Shown here: positions 15,415 through 23,642 of the stretch, one piece after another
Position numbering within the stretch: the first letter of the stretch is position 1
Layout: each line of letters opens with the position of its first letter
Source: Candidatus Dormiibacterota bacterium
GTDB lineage: Bacteria > Chloroflexota > Dormibacteria > CF-121
DNA: 64,000 nt
Assembly: GCA_035544955.1 (NCBI GenBank)
Contig: DASZZN010000018.1
Span: forward strand, 62,001 to 126,000
Direction: 5' to 3'
The notes under the pieces: generated by a model
Told to the model about the DNA's origin: nothing
Database searches by the model: none
Seen by the model: only the letters and a program-made list of their open reading frames with translations
Program-made: the position numbers and the translations under genes

Positions 15415-16341
15415 ATGGATTACTTCCTGCAGAACTTTCCGCAGCAGCTGGTTAACGGGCTGGAAGCAGGAAGCCTCTATGCGCTCATCGCCCTGGGCTA
15501 CACGCTGGTCTATGGCATCCTGGAAATGCTCAACTTCGCGCATGGCGACGTTTTCATGGCGGGCGGCTTCCTTGCGGCAGGCGTCGCGGTCCTCTTCGTC
15601 CACAATGGCGTCGCCTCCATTCCGGCGGCCCTCGTTGTGGCCCTCATGGTCTTGGCGGCCATAGGAGGAAGCGGACTCCTCGGGGTCGGCATCGAGCGGA
15701 TCGCCTATCGACCCCTTCGAAATGCCAACCGTCTCGCGCCGCTGATCACGGCGATCGGCGTCTCCCTGTTGCTCGAGAGTGTCGTCCAGGTGCAGATCAG
15801 CCCCGCGCCGGTGCTGGTGCCGAGCAACTCGCTGACGCCGCAAGTCGTGTTTCAGGTTGGGAACGTCGCGACTCCATTCATGGGCGCCACGCTGTTCGTC
15901 GCCGCGATTCTTCTCATGGTCGGCCTCGATCTGTTCGTCTTTCGCACCCGGTTTGGCAGCGCGATGCGGGCCACCGCGCAAGATCGCGAAGCGGCCACCT
16001 TCATGGGCATCGACGTCGACCGGGTCATCGTGGTGACCTTCCTCATCGGGTCGGCATTGGCCGGGGTTGGCGGGATCCTCTTCGGCCTCCGCTTCTCAAC
16101 GGTGAATTTCTTCATGGGCTACCTGCTGGGGATCAAGGCCTTCACGGCTGCGGTGATCGGCGGGATTGGAAATCTCCGGGGTGCTATGGTCGGCGGTCTG
16201 TTGCTCGGCGTTCTGGAAAGCATGGGCGGCGGTTTCATTAGCAGCCAGTACCAAGACACGTTCGCCTTCCTGGCGCTGATCCTGGTGCTTCTGGTTCGCC
16301 CTCAGGGACTCTTTGGCCAGCCACTGACGGACCGCGCGTGA
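15415..16341 (+). CDS. livH: ABC importer permease, LivH type
   Basis: 308 residues with 8 or so membrane segments. Family signatures: NGLEAGSLYALIALGYTLVYGILEMLNFAHGD at the N-terminus (read in two parts, GSLYALIALGYTLVYG and LNFAHGDVFMAG), GVGIERIAYRPLR, the EAA-like loop RATAQDREAATFMGIDVDR, and the C-terminal AVIGGIGNLRGAMVGG. It forms the channel with LivM for import driven by LivG and LivF. It starts 40 nt after the binding protein gene, and its stop overlaps the livM GTG (GTGA). Confidence 0.92.
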   Translation: MDYFLQNFPQQLVNGLEAGSLYALIALGYTLVYGILEMLNFAHGDVFMAGGFLAAGVAVLFVHNGVASIPAALVVALMVLAAIGGSGLLGVGIERIAYRPLRNANRLAPLITAIGVSLLLESVVQVQISPAPVLVPSNSLTPQVVFQVGNVATPFMGATLFVAAILLMVGLDLFVFRTRFGSAMRATAQDREAATFMGIDVDRVIVVTFLIGSALAGVGGILFGLRFSTVNFFMGYLLGIKAFTAAVIGGIGNLRGAMVGGLLLGVLESMGGGFISSQYQDTFAFLALILVLLVRPQGLFGQPLTDRA

Positions 16342-17582
16342 GCGCGCACGTCGCTGACGCTGAACCAGTGCACTGGCTCAAGCGCTTATGGGAGTCGGGA
16401 CCGTATGGGTGGAACCGGGCGCTAACCAAACCGCAGGCTCTATTCCCGCTGCTGATCGTCGCTTCTGCCGTGCCTCTTGTGTTGCAGTACGTAGAAGATA
16501 ACTCGGCCTGGACCGGCGCGGAGTTCTGGATCCGCATTCTGACCACCTGCGCCATGTACGCATGCCTGGCGGTCGCTCTCAATCTCGTTGTTGGTTATGC
16601 GGGACTCCTGAATCTCGGCTTCATCGCGTTCTTCGCCATTGGCTCCTACGCCTACGCGTTGGTCGCGAGTGATCAGCTCCATCAGCATCTGCCCCTTTGG
16701 TCGGCTCTCGTCACGGTGGTTGCGGTGACGCTCGGCTTCGCACTTCTCGTCGGGATCCCATCACTTCGCCTGCGCGGGGACTACCTCGCGATTGTCACCC
16801 TCGCCTTCGGCCTGATCATTCGAGAGATCACGATCGATCTCGACCGCCCTCCGGTGCTGGCGGGCCATCAGTTCGGGCCGAGTGACTTCAACCTCACCGG
16901 TGGTACGGCCGGCATTCACATGGTCGATGCTCTCCGGCTGCCATCCTGGGTGCCCTTAATCCACGGCGCCGCCCTTCAATCGCGGACGTACTACTGGATC
17001 TTTCTGGGATTCCTCGCCATCAGCGTTTTCTGCCTGCTTCGATGGCGTGGATCTCGCACCGGAAGGGCCTGGGTCGCAATCCGCGAAGACGAGCTGGCTG
17101 CGCGCGCCATGGGGGTGAACACTTTCAAGTATCGGCTGCTGGCCTTTTGTACCAGCGCGGTCATGGCGGGTATCGTCGGCTTGATCGACGCGGCCTATAT
17201 CCACAATGCTTTCCCCGGCAGCTTCGACGTGCAAGGGACGGTGTTGGTGTTCATCATGGTCGTGCTGGGCGGCCTTGGCAGCATTCCAGGCTCGATCGTC
17301 GGCGCGACGCTGGTTACCATCCTGCCCTTCGTACTCCAGCAGCTTGTCCTCTACAAGTACGTGGTTTTCAGCATCGTTCTTATCGTGCTGATGATCTTCC
17401 GGCCGCAGGGACTGCTTGGCATCGTTTCCATTCGGCCGCGCGCCGCCATGGGAGGCACCGTCGAGCTGCTCAGCGCCGAGTCTGCAATCGAGGCATCCGA
17501 GCTTCCTGCCGTGACGGATCGCGACGCGGCCGACCTGGAAAGCGCCTCGGGCGCGATCGTGGCACCGGAGCCGAAGCCATGA
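16338..17582 (+). CDS. livM: ABC importer permease, LivM type
   Basis: 414 residues. Longer than LivH because of an extra N-terminal helix (VASAVPLVLQ near residue 40) and a hydrophilic C-terminal tail of about 45 residues. Family signatures are ALNLVVGYAGLLNLGFIAFF, the SLRLRGDYLAIVTLAFG segment, RAWVAIREDELAARAMGVN (the coupling loop to the ATPase) and VLGGLGSIPGSIVGA. GTG start overlapping the livH stop. Its own stop overlaps the livG ATG (ATGA). Confidence 0.92.
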   Translation: MSAHVADAEPVHWLKRLWESGPYGWNRALTKPQALFPLLIVASAVPLVLQYVEDNSAWTGAEFWIRILTTCAMYACLAVALNLVVGYAGLLNLGFIAFFAIGSYAYALVASDQLHQHLPLWSALVTVVAVTLGFALLVGIPSLRLRGDYLAIVTLAFGLIIREITIDLDRPPVLAGHQFGPSDFNLTGGTAGIHMVDALRLPSWVPLIHGAALQSRTYYWIFLGFLAISVFCLLRWRGSRTGRAWVAIREDELAARAMGVNTFKYRLLAFCTSAVMAGIVGLIDAAYIHNAFPGSFDVQGTVLVFIMVVLGGLGSIPGSIVGATLVTILPFVLQQLVLYKYVVFSIVLIVLMIFRPQGLLGIVSIRPRAAMGGTVELLSAESAIEASELPAVTDRDAADLESASGAIVAPEPKP

Positions 17583-18367
17583 GCGACGGCACGCCCGTCC
17601 TACAAATCCGAGGATTGAAATGCCACTTCGGCGGATTGACTGCCGTCGATCGCTTCGACGTCGATGTCAACCAGGGTGAGATTGTCAGTCTCGTCGGCCC
17701 AAACGGTGCCGGCAAGACCACCGTGTTCAACCTGATCTCCGGCATTCTGAAGCCGACCGCGGGGTCCGTGCGGTTGCTCGGCCGCGAGCTTGTGCGCCAG
17801 CCGGCACATCGGATCACGCGTCATGGGATCGCCCGAACCTTTCAGAACATCCGCGTGTTCCCGCAGCTCACCGTGCGGGAGAACATTTTGCTCGGCACCC
17901 ACCACTGGACCCGTAGCGGCATGCTGGGCTCGGTCACGTTCTGGCCTACGACCATGCGAGCGGAGCGGGCCGCCCAGGCGGAGGTGCTCACCGCAATCGA
18001 TCTCTTCCGCGAACGGCTCGAGGCGCGGCTCGACGACCCGGCGTTCAGCCTTTCGTACGCCAACCGTCGGCGTACGGAGATTGCCCGGGCGCTGGCCGCG
18101 CGGCCGAAGCTGCTACTACTAGATGAGCCGGCTGCCGGGATGAACCCGTACGAGCGCATCGAAATGGCCGGCCTGATTCGTTCCATGCGCGACCGCGGGC
18201 TTACGATTTTCCTGATCGAACACCACATGCCGCTGGTGATGGAGATCTCGGATCGCGTCGTCGTCATGGACCACGGCGCGAAGATCGCGGAGGGCTTGCC
18301 CAAGGAGGTTCGCAGCAATCCAAGAGTCGTCGAAGCCTACCTCGGCCGACGGGCAGCGTCCGGCTAA
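17579..18367 (+). CDS. livG: ABC importer ATPase, LivG type
   Basis: 262 residues, a cytoplasmic ATPase. Walker A GPNGAGKTT near residue 40, Q-loop in RTFQNIRVF near 88, a degenerate signature region where LSYANRRRTEIARAL replaces the usual LSYGQQRRLEIARAL, Walker B LLLLDEPAAGMNP near 180, and the switch His in LIEHHMPLV. The signature Gly-Gln is changed to Ala-Asn, which is unusual because the LSGGQ-type motif contacts the gamma phosphate of the partner site. The start codon overlaps the livM stop. Confidence 0.92.
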   Translation: MSDGTPVLQIRGLKCHFGGLTAVDRFDVDVNQGEIVSLVGPNGAGKTTVFNLISGILKPTAGSVRLLGRELVRQPAHRITRHGIARTFQNIRVFPQLTVRENILLGTHHWTRSGMLGSVTFWPTTMRAERAAQAEVLTAIDLFRERLEARLDDPAFSLSYANRRRTEIARALAARPKLLLLDEPAAGMNPYERIEMAGLIRSMRDRGLTIFLIEHHMPLVMEISDRVVVMDHGAKIAEGLPKEVRSNPRVVEAYLGRRAASG

Positions 18368-18416
18368 CGCGGCTCCGCCCAAAGCGGACGTCGTCCTGCG
18401 CCTGCAGGCCGTCGAG

Positions 18417-19097
18417 GTGCGCTACGGACCGGTGCCTGCGCTCCGCGACGTCAGCATGGAAATCCGGCGCGGCGAGATCGTCTGCTTGCTCGGCGGCAAT
18501 GCCTCCGGCAAGTCGACCACGATGAAGACCGTCATCGGCTCGGTGCGGCCGGCGAAAGGGTCGGTATGGTACGAGGGCGAGGACATCACCAACTGGAACA
18601 CCTCGCGTCGCGTCGCGCACGGAATCGCGATCGTTCCCGAGGCCCGGCGTATCTTTCCTCGTTTGACCGTGCTGGAGAACCTGATGATGGGCGCGTTCAT
18701 CCGGAACGACCGGGCCGAGATCGACAAGGATCTCGAGAGCGTCCTGGAGATGTTCCCGCGGCTTCGGGAGCGGCGCGCGCAAAAGGGGGGCACGATGTCG
18801 GGCGGGGAGCAGCAGATGCTGGCCATGGCGCGGGCGCTGATGTCACGCCCCCGCTTCCTCTGCATGGACGAGCCATCGATGGGACTTGCGCCGGTGCTGG
18901 TGGAGCAGCAGTTCGAGACCATCCAGCGCCTGAACGCGACCGGGATCACGATCTTCGTGGTCGAGCAGAACGCCACCATGGCGCTGGGCATCGCCAACCG
19001 CGGCTACGTGCTGCAGAGCGGCCGCGTTGTCCTCGCCGGCACGGCAGCCTCACTGCTTCAGAACCCGCAGATGCAGCGCGCCTATCTCGGAATGTAG
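18417..19097 (+). CDS. livF: ABC importer ATPase, LivF type
   Basis: At least 226 residues. Walker A is GGNASGKST near residue 28 and the Q-loop region is VPEARRIFPRLTV. The signature motif MSGGEQQMLAMARAL is near 128, Walker B FLCMDEPSMGLAP near 151, and the switch residue sits in FVVEQNA. The usual N-terminal strand of LivF (LRLQAVEVRYGPVPAL) is encoded directly upstream of the GTG at 18417, but no ATG, GTG or TTG precedes it in frame back to about 18260. A CTG at 18396 or 18402, or an undetected sequencing problem, may be the real start. The gene follows livG by 49 nt. Confidence 0.88.
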   Translation: MRYGPVPALRDVSMEIRRGEIVCLLGGNASGKSTTMKTVIGSVRPAKGSVWYEGEDITNWNTSRRVAHGIAIVPEARRIFPRLTVLENLMMGAFIRNDRAEIDKDLESVLEMFPRLRERRAQKGGTMSGGEQQMLAMARALMSRPRFLCMDEPSMGLAPVLVEQQFETIQRLNATGITIFVVEQNATMALGIANRGYVLQSGRVVLAGTAASLLQNPQMQRAYLGM

Positions 19098-19100
19098 CGG

Positions 19101-19883
19101 TTAGCGGCTCGGAGGAAGCTTGGCTTCGGGAGAGCCCGCAGGCGAGAAGGCGCCTAGCACCTTCATGTCTTCGCGGCCGGTGTTTTCCAGGGTGTGCCGA
19201 ACGCCGATGGGGAAGAAGACCACAGAGCCGGCGCGCAAATCGCCGACCGGAGCGTCCTCGATCCAGAGCCGCCCCGTCCCGGCCAGGATATAGACCGCCT
19301 CTTCATGGGGGTGGGCATGGAGCGGCGCCCGCCCCGTGGGAATCACGCCCGTGAACTGGGTCATCTGGCGGCATCCGACCTCGGGACTGACCAACACCCG
19401 GAAGCTGCGTTCACCCATCAGTGTGGGCGTGACCTGACGTTCGTCCATCATCGTGGGAGCCACACCCCTTTCGTTGAGACTCGAGGATTTCAGGCCGGAT
19501 AGGTCCAGTCGCGGCATCGCCGGATGAATGTCACCGAGGTCGATGGGTGGCGCCATCGCGCCCACGATGACCAGCGGCGTCGCCCCGGTGTTCACGTAGG
19601 TATGCTCGGCGCTGTCGGGGATGAAGACCGCCTGCCCCCCGCCGACCTGGTGCCTCGCTCCCTCCACGTGGACCTCGCCAGCGCCCTCGAGGACGTAGAG
19701 GGCTTCCTCGGCGCCGCTGTGAACATGGCTCAGAGCGGAGTCGGGTTCGAGCACCAGCCGGTACGCCATGACATGCTGGGCCCCGAGATCCCGATCGACC
19801 GTCCATTGCAGGATGCCGCCCTCCAGGGGAAGGCTGGCAATCTCTGACTGATGGCGAAGGCGCGCCCCCTGCTGCACCGACAT
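19101..19883 (-). CDS. Two-domain cupin (bicupin) protein
   Basis: 260 residues with two cupin barrels. The first (about 30-110) shows HVHSGAEEALYVLEG and the QAVFIPDSAEHTYVN motif. The second (about 175-250) shows LHAHPHEEAVYILAGTG and GSVVFFPIGVRHTLENTG, each supplying metal-binding His and Glu. The linker contains a short imperfect repeat (VAPTMMDER, VTPTLMGER). Bicupins include oxalate decarboxylase, gentisate-type dioxygenases and sugar isomerases; the activity here is open. TATCAT (19898-19893) lies 9 nt before the ATG. It is divergent from the catabolic operon starting at 19902 and convergent with livF. Confidence 0.75.
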   Translation of the reverse strand: MSVQQGARLRHQSEIASLPLEGGILQWTVDRDLGAQHVMAYRLVLEPDSALSHVHSGAEEALYVLEGAGEVHVEGARHQVGGGQAVFIPDSAEHTYVNTGATPLVIVGAMAPPIDLGDIHPAMPRLDLSGLKSSSLNERGVAPTMMDERQVTPTLMGERSFRVLVSPEVGCRQMTQFTGVIPTGRAPLHAHPHEEAVYILAGTGRLWIEDAPVGDLRAGSVVFFPIGVRHTLENTGREDMKVLGAFSPAGSPEAKLPPSR

Positions 19884-19892
19884 TCGCTGCCG

Positions 19893-19898
19893 ATGATA
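19893..19898 (-). promoter_or_regulatory. -10 element of the bicupin gene, overlapping the divergent start region
   Basis: TATCAT on the minus strand lies 9 nt before the ATG at 19883. On the plus strand the same bases lie in GATGATAG, 4 nt before ATG 19902. Confidence 0.4.
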
Positions 19899-19901
19899 GC
19901 A

Positions 19902-20915
19902 ATGGCCGAAACGCTTACCATCTCGACGAAGGGAATGCAGTACCGCGCGTTCGGACGGACCGGGATGAAGGTCTCGGTGCTCGGGCTGGGCTGCGGGGGA
20001 TTTGGCGGCGTTGGGTCGGCGCCGGAACTGTTCGGGAAGGGGGAGGACAAGGCGACCGCCTTTGCCTTGATGGACCGCGCCTGGGATGCCGGCATCAACT
20101 ATTTCGACACGGCCGACAGCTACGGAGGTGGGGTCTCGGAGACGATCATCGGCGCCTGGTTGACGGAGCGCAAGGTGCGGGACCGCCTGGTGCTCTCCAC
20201 CAAGGTCTTCTACGCAATCGCCGAGGGCCCCAACGACCGGAGTCTCTCACGACGCCACATCATGCAGGCGGTCGAAGGCAGCCTCCGTCGGCTCCAGACC
20301 GACTACCTCGACCTGTACGTCATCATGGAGCCTGACCCCGCCACGCCCGTCGAGGAGACGCTGCAGACGATGAACGACCTGATGCACGCGGGAAAGGTGC
20401 GGCATGTGGGCGCTAGCAACATCACGGCCGCGCAACTACGCGAGTCGCTGGCCGCCAGCGACCGGTTGGGCGTGCATCGGTACCAATCGGTGCAGAACGG
20501 CTATAGCCTGCTGGAACGCGCCATCGAGGCCGAGGTCCTGCCGCTTGCGATCAACGAGCGGATGGCCGTCACACCCTACAGTCCGACGTCCGGCGGCCTG
20601 CTGACCGGCAAATATCGGTTTGGGGAGCGGCCACCAGCGGGGTCGCGCGTCGACCTTCGACCGCAGCCCTACGGGAACCTGATGACCGCTGGCAACTTCA
20701 AGGCGATCGACGCCCTGCGCGCTGCCGCCGCAGAGCGCGGCCTGGACACCGGAACGCTGGCTCTGGCCTGGGTCCTCAGCCACCCGGCGGTCACGTCGGC
20801 GCTGATCGGCCCGCGCACGGTCGACCAGTTCCGGCCGTGGCTCGAGGCCGTCGACGTGCATCTGACGAGCGACGGGCGCGAGGCGCTGGTCTCACGGATG
20901 GAGGCGGCGGCCTAA
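19902..20915 (+). CDS. Aldo/keto reductase family protein lacking the usual catalytic His
   Basis: 337 residues. AKR barrel with YRAFGRTGMKVSVLGLG at the start, the catalytic Asp/Tyr in YFDTADSYGGGVSE, the lysine in VLSTKVF, GASNITAAQ and the C-terminal cofactor region ALIGPRTVDQF. The family's fourth catalytic residue is a His in a DLYQIH-type strand. Here the strand reads DLYVIMEPDP, so Met replaces His. That may slow hydride chemistry, as in 5-beta-reductases where the His is Glu, or indicate a changed reaction. The start is ATG 19902, with 19893 and 19932 as alternatives. First gene of a five-gene operon; its stop overlaps the next ATG (TAATG). Confidence 0.82.
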   Translation: MAETLTISTKGMQYRAFGRTGMKVSVLGLGCGGFGGVGSAPELFGKGEDKATAFALMDRAWDAGINYFDTADSYGGGVSETIIGAWLTERKVRDRLVLSTKVFYAIAEGPNDRSLSRRHIMQAVEGSLRRLQTDYLDLYVIMEPDPATPVEETLQTMNDLMHAGKVRHVGASNITAAQLRESLAASDRLGVHRYQSVQNGYSLLERAIEAEVLPLAINERMAVTPYSPTSGGLLTGKYRFGERPPAGSRVDLRPQPYGNLMTAGNFKAIDALRAAAAERGLDTGTLALAWVLSHPAVTSALIGPRTVDQFRPWLEAVDVHLTSDGREALVSRMEAAA

Positions 20916-21910
20916 TGGAGGTTCTGGTCCTCAATGGCGAGCAGGTCGCGCAGCTGATGCCGATGCCGGAATGCATCAAGGTGATGCGCGACGCCCTCGC
21001 GGCGCTGGCCCGAGGAGAGGCGCTGGTTCCATTGCGGACGGTGATGCGCGTGCCCGGGGTCAGTGGCTTTCTTGGCTTGATGCCCGGTTACATCTCGCCG
21101 CGCGAGGGACAGGAAGGCGCGCTCGGCCTGAAGGCCGTGTCCGTCTTCCCCGGCAATGCCAGCCGCGGCATCGATACCCACCAGGGCGCGGTGCTCCTCT
21201 TTGAAGCGGACACCGGACGCCTGTCCGCGCTGCTGGACGGAGCGGCCATAACCGCCATCCGCACGGCGGCGGTGTCGGGTGTGGCGACTGACGTGCTCGC
21301 CCGGCCTGACGCCAGCGAGCTGGCGGTCCTGGGCGCCGGCGTGCAGGCACGAACCCACATCGAAGCGATCGCCGCCGTCCGGCCGCTCCGTCGCGTCCGC
21401 ATCTGGAGCCGCAACCCGGAACACGCCGCCGCCCTGGCATCGGAGCTACGCCGGCGCTTCGGGTTCCCGATCGAGGCCGCGCCAAGCGCCGAAGCAGCGG
21501 TCCGTGAGGCCGATCTCGTGGCAACCGTAACCGCAAGCCCCCAACCGATCCTCAAGCGCGAGTGGCTCAAGGAGGGCGTTCACATCAACGCGGTCGGATC
21601 CTCGATACCGACCTCGCGCGAGATCGACACCGCCACCATGGTGGCCTCGCGCCTATTCGTGGACCGTCGCGAGTCGGCGCTTGCGGAGGCCGGTGACCTG
21701 CTGATCGCGATGCGCGAGGATGCAGTCACGGCTGACCACGTGCAGGCCGAGCTGGGCGAGGTCATCATCGGCAAGAACCCGGGCCGCCGGTCGCCCCGCG
21801 AGCTGACGCTGTTCAAATCGCTCGGGCTCGCGGTAGAAGATGTCGCCTCCGCCGCCTATCTGGTTCGCCGGGCGCGTGAAACGGGGACCGGTCAGAAGGT
21901 ACACATGTGA
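20915..21910 (+). CDS. Ornithine cyclodeaminase / mu-crystallin family protein
   Basis: 331 residues. The family contains ornithine cyclodeaminase, alanine dehydrogenase (archaeal), ketimine reductase and EutC-type proteins. Visible are the substrate-side GLKAVSVFPGNASRGIDTH segment, ALLDGAAITAIRTAAVSGVA, the Rossmann motif VLGAGVQARTHIEA, IWSRNPEHAAALA and AVGSSIPTSREID. Start and stop are coupled to both neighbours (TAATG upstream, GTGA downstream). The adjacent threonine dehydratase-like gene recalls the eutB/eutC pairing of ectoine and hydroxyectoine utilisation, though the other ectoine genes are absent here. Confidence 0.85.
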   Translation: MEVLVLNGEQVAQLMPMPECIKVMRDALAALARGEALVPLRTVMRVPGVSGFLGLMPGYISPREGQEGALGLKAVSVFPGNASRGIDTHQGAVLLFEADTGRLSALLDGAAITAIRTAAVSGVATDVLARPDASELAVLGAGVQARTHIEAIAAVRPLRRVRIWSRNPEHAAALASELRRRFGFPIEAAPSAEAAVREADLVATVTASPQPILKREWLKEGVHINAVGSSIPTSREIDTATMVASRLFVDRRESALAEAGDLLIAMREDAVTADHVQAELGEVIIGKNPGRRSPRELTLFKSLGLAVEDVASAAYLVRRARETGTGQKVHM

Positions 21911-22860
21911 AGGCGACCGGGTTGGACATCGACGAAATCCGCCGCGCACGGCCGGTGGTGGCCCAGGCCGGCATCCGCACCCCGCTGGTACGGCTCAACG
22001 TCTGGGATGCGCCTGCTGAGATCTATCTCAAGCTGGAGAACCTGCAGCCGATCGGGTCCTTCAAGATCCGCGGTGCCGCCAACGCGATGAGCGCGAGGTC
22101 GAAGGCGGAGCTCGCCAAGGGCGTCCTGGTCGCGAGCGCCGGCAACATGGCGCAGGGGGCCGCGTGGAACGCGCGCCGGCTCGGCATTCCGTGCACGGTG
22201 ATCGCGCCCGACTACGCGCCGGACACCAAGGTACAGGCGATCGAGCGGCTCGGCGGCCGCGTGATCAAGGTCCCCTTCGACCGCTGGTGGCAGACCTTTA
22301 CCGATCGAAGTTATCCCGGAATCGATGCCGTCTTCATTCACTCCTTCGATGACGATCACGTGATGGCCGGCAACGGCACCATCGGCCTCGAGCTGCTCGA
22401 TGACCTTCCCGAGGTTGATACGGTCCTGATTCCGTGGGGCGGCGGCGGGCTAGCGGGCGGCATTGCCACCGCGCTTCGCGCGCTCAAGCCATCGGTCCGC
22501 ATCTACGCGGTGGAAGCCGAGACCGGCGCGCCGCTCAGGGCATCGCTGAAGGCCGGCTCGCCGCAGGTGGTCGATTACCAGCCGTCGTTCGTCGACGGCA
22601 TCGGCAGCAAGACGGTGTTCCCGAACATGCTGGCTATGGCACGGGAGCTACTCGACGGCTCGTTCACGACGAGCCTCGATGAGATCGCGGCGGCCCTGCG
22701 CCTGATGGCGGAACGCAATCGGGTGATTGCCGAGGGAGCCGGCGCCGTCGCCCTCGCGGTGGCGTTATCGGGGAATGCGGGGAAGGGGCGCATCGCCTGC
22801 ATCGTTTCGGGCGGCAACATCGACCTGCCCAAGCTGACCAAGATCCTGGGCGAGCACTGA
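21907..22860 (+). CDS. PLP-dependent threonine/serine dehydratase-like protein
   Basis: 317 residues, fold type II. The PLP lysine is in IGSFKIRGAANA near residue 54. The phosphate-binding glycine loop is PWGGGGLAGGIATAL near 176-190, ASAGNMAQGAAWNARRLG corresponds to the usual SAGNHAQG motif with His changed to Met, and CIVSGGNIDLPKL closes the domain. There is no C-terminal ACT domain, so it is of the catabolic or serine racemase/EutB size class. GTG start overlapping the preceding stop. The Met in place of His in the NHAQG motif may mark a substrate other than threonine. Confidence 0.82.
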   Translation: MKATGLDIDEIRRARPVVAQAGIRTPLVRLNVWDAPAEIYLKLENLQPIGSFKIRGAANAMSARSKAELAKGVLVASAGNMAQGAAWNARRLGIPCTVIAPDYAPDTKVQAIERLGGRVIKVPFDRWWQTFTDRSYPGIDAVFIHSFDDDHVMAGNGTIGLELLDDLPEVDTVLIPWGGGGLAGGIATALRALKPSVRIYAVEAETGAPLRASLKAGSPQVVDYQPSFVDGIGSKTVFPNMLAMARELLDGSFTTSLDEIAAALRLMAERNRVIAEGAGAVALAVALSGNAGKGRIACIVSGGNIDLPKLTKILGEH

Positions 22861-22862
22861 CG

Positions 22863-23642
22863 TTGGCGGAGCTGACCGGCCGCGTTGCTCTGGTTACCGG
22901 CGGGGGCCGCGGCATCGGCCGCGAGGCTGCCCTAGCCCTGGCATCGGCCGGCGCGGATGTCGCGGTAGCGGCTCGCTCCGGCAATGAGCTGGCCGACACC
23001 GTGGCGGCGATCCGTGCCACGGGGCGGCATGGCGAGCCGTTCGTCTGCGACGTCACCGATCGGGCGCAGGTGGACGCGATGTTCGCCCAGGTCAAAAGCA
23101 CGCTCGGCGAACCGTTGATCCTCGTGAACAACGCCGGAATCGCGGGCAGCGCCAAGCTCACCGATACCACCGACGAGATGTGGGATCGGATGCTGCGGGT
23201 CAACGCGACGGGTGCCTTCTACTGCACGCGAGCGGCGCTGCCCATGATGCTCCAGGCGAAGTGGGGGAGGATCGTCAACATCGCCTCGATCGCCGCCAAA
23301 GTGGGTGCGCCCTACATCGCGGCCTATGCCGCCTCGAAGCATGCGCTGCTGGGCCTGACCCGCGCGGTGGCGGCGGAGGTCGCCACTCGAGGGATCACCG
23401 TCAACGCGGTCTGCCCTGGCTACGTCGATACCAAGATGACCGATGCCTCAACGGCGAACATCTCGAAGCTGACCGGGCGCACCGAACAGGATGCCCGAAA
23501 AATCCTCGAAGGGTTCAGCCCTCAGGGACGTCTGATGACCGTCAAGGAAGTGGCCGCCTTTACGGCCTACCTCTGCTCGGAAGCGGCCCGGGGCGTCAAC
23601 GGCCAGGGCATCGTCATCGATGGGGGCGCCGTGCAGGGATGA
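22863..23642 (+). CDS. SDR-family oxidoreductase
   Basis: 259 residues of classical short-chain dehydrogenase type. Cofactor motif VTGGGRGIGREAAL (residues 12-25), NNAGIAGS near 90, the catalytic Ser in IVNIASIAA, Tyr and Lys in AYAASKHALLG, and PGYVDTKMTD. The NAD(P) choice is not clear; the basic residues after the second strand (AARSGNE) allow NADP. Such proteins act as 3-hydroxyacyl-CoA or alcohol dehydrogenases. The TTG start lies 2 nt after the upstream stop, and its own stop overlaps the acyl-CoA dehydrogenase ATG (ATGA). Confidence 0.88.
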   Translation: MAELTGRVALVTGGGRGIGREAALALASAGADVAVAARSGNELADTVAAIRATGRHGEPFVCDVTDRAQVDAMFAQVKSTLGEPLILVNNAGIAGSAKLTDTTDEMWDRMLRVNATGAFYCTRAALPMMLQAKWGRIVNIASIAAKVGAPYIAAYAASKHALLGLTRAVAAEVATRGITVNAVCPGYVDTKMTDASTANISKLTGRTEQDARKILEGFSPQGRLMTVKEVAAFTAYLCSEAARGVNGQGIVIDGGAVQG

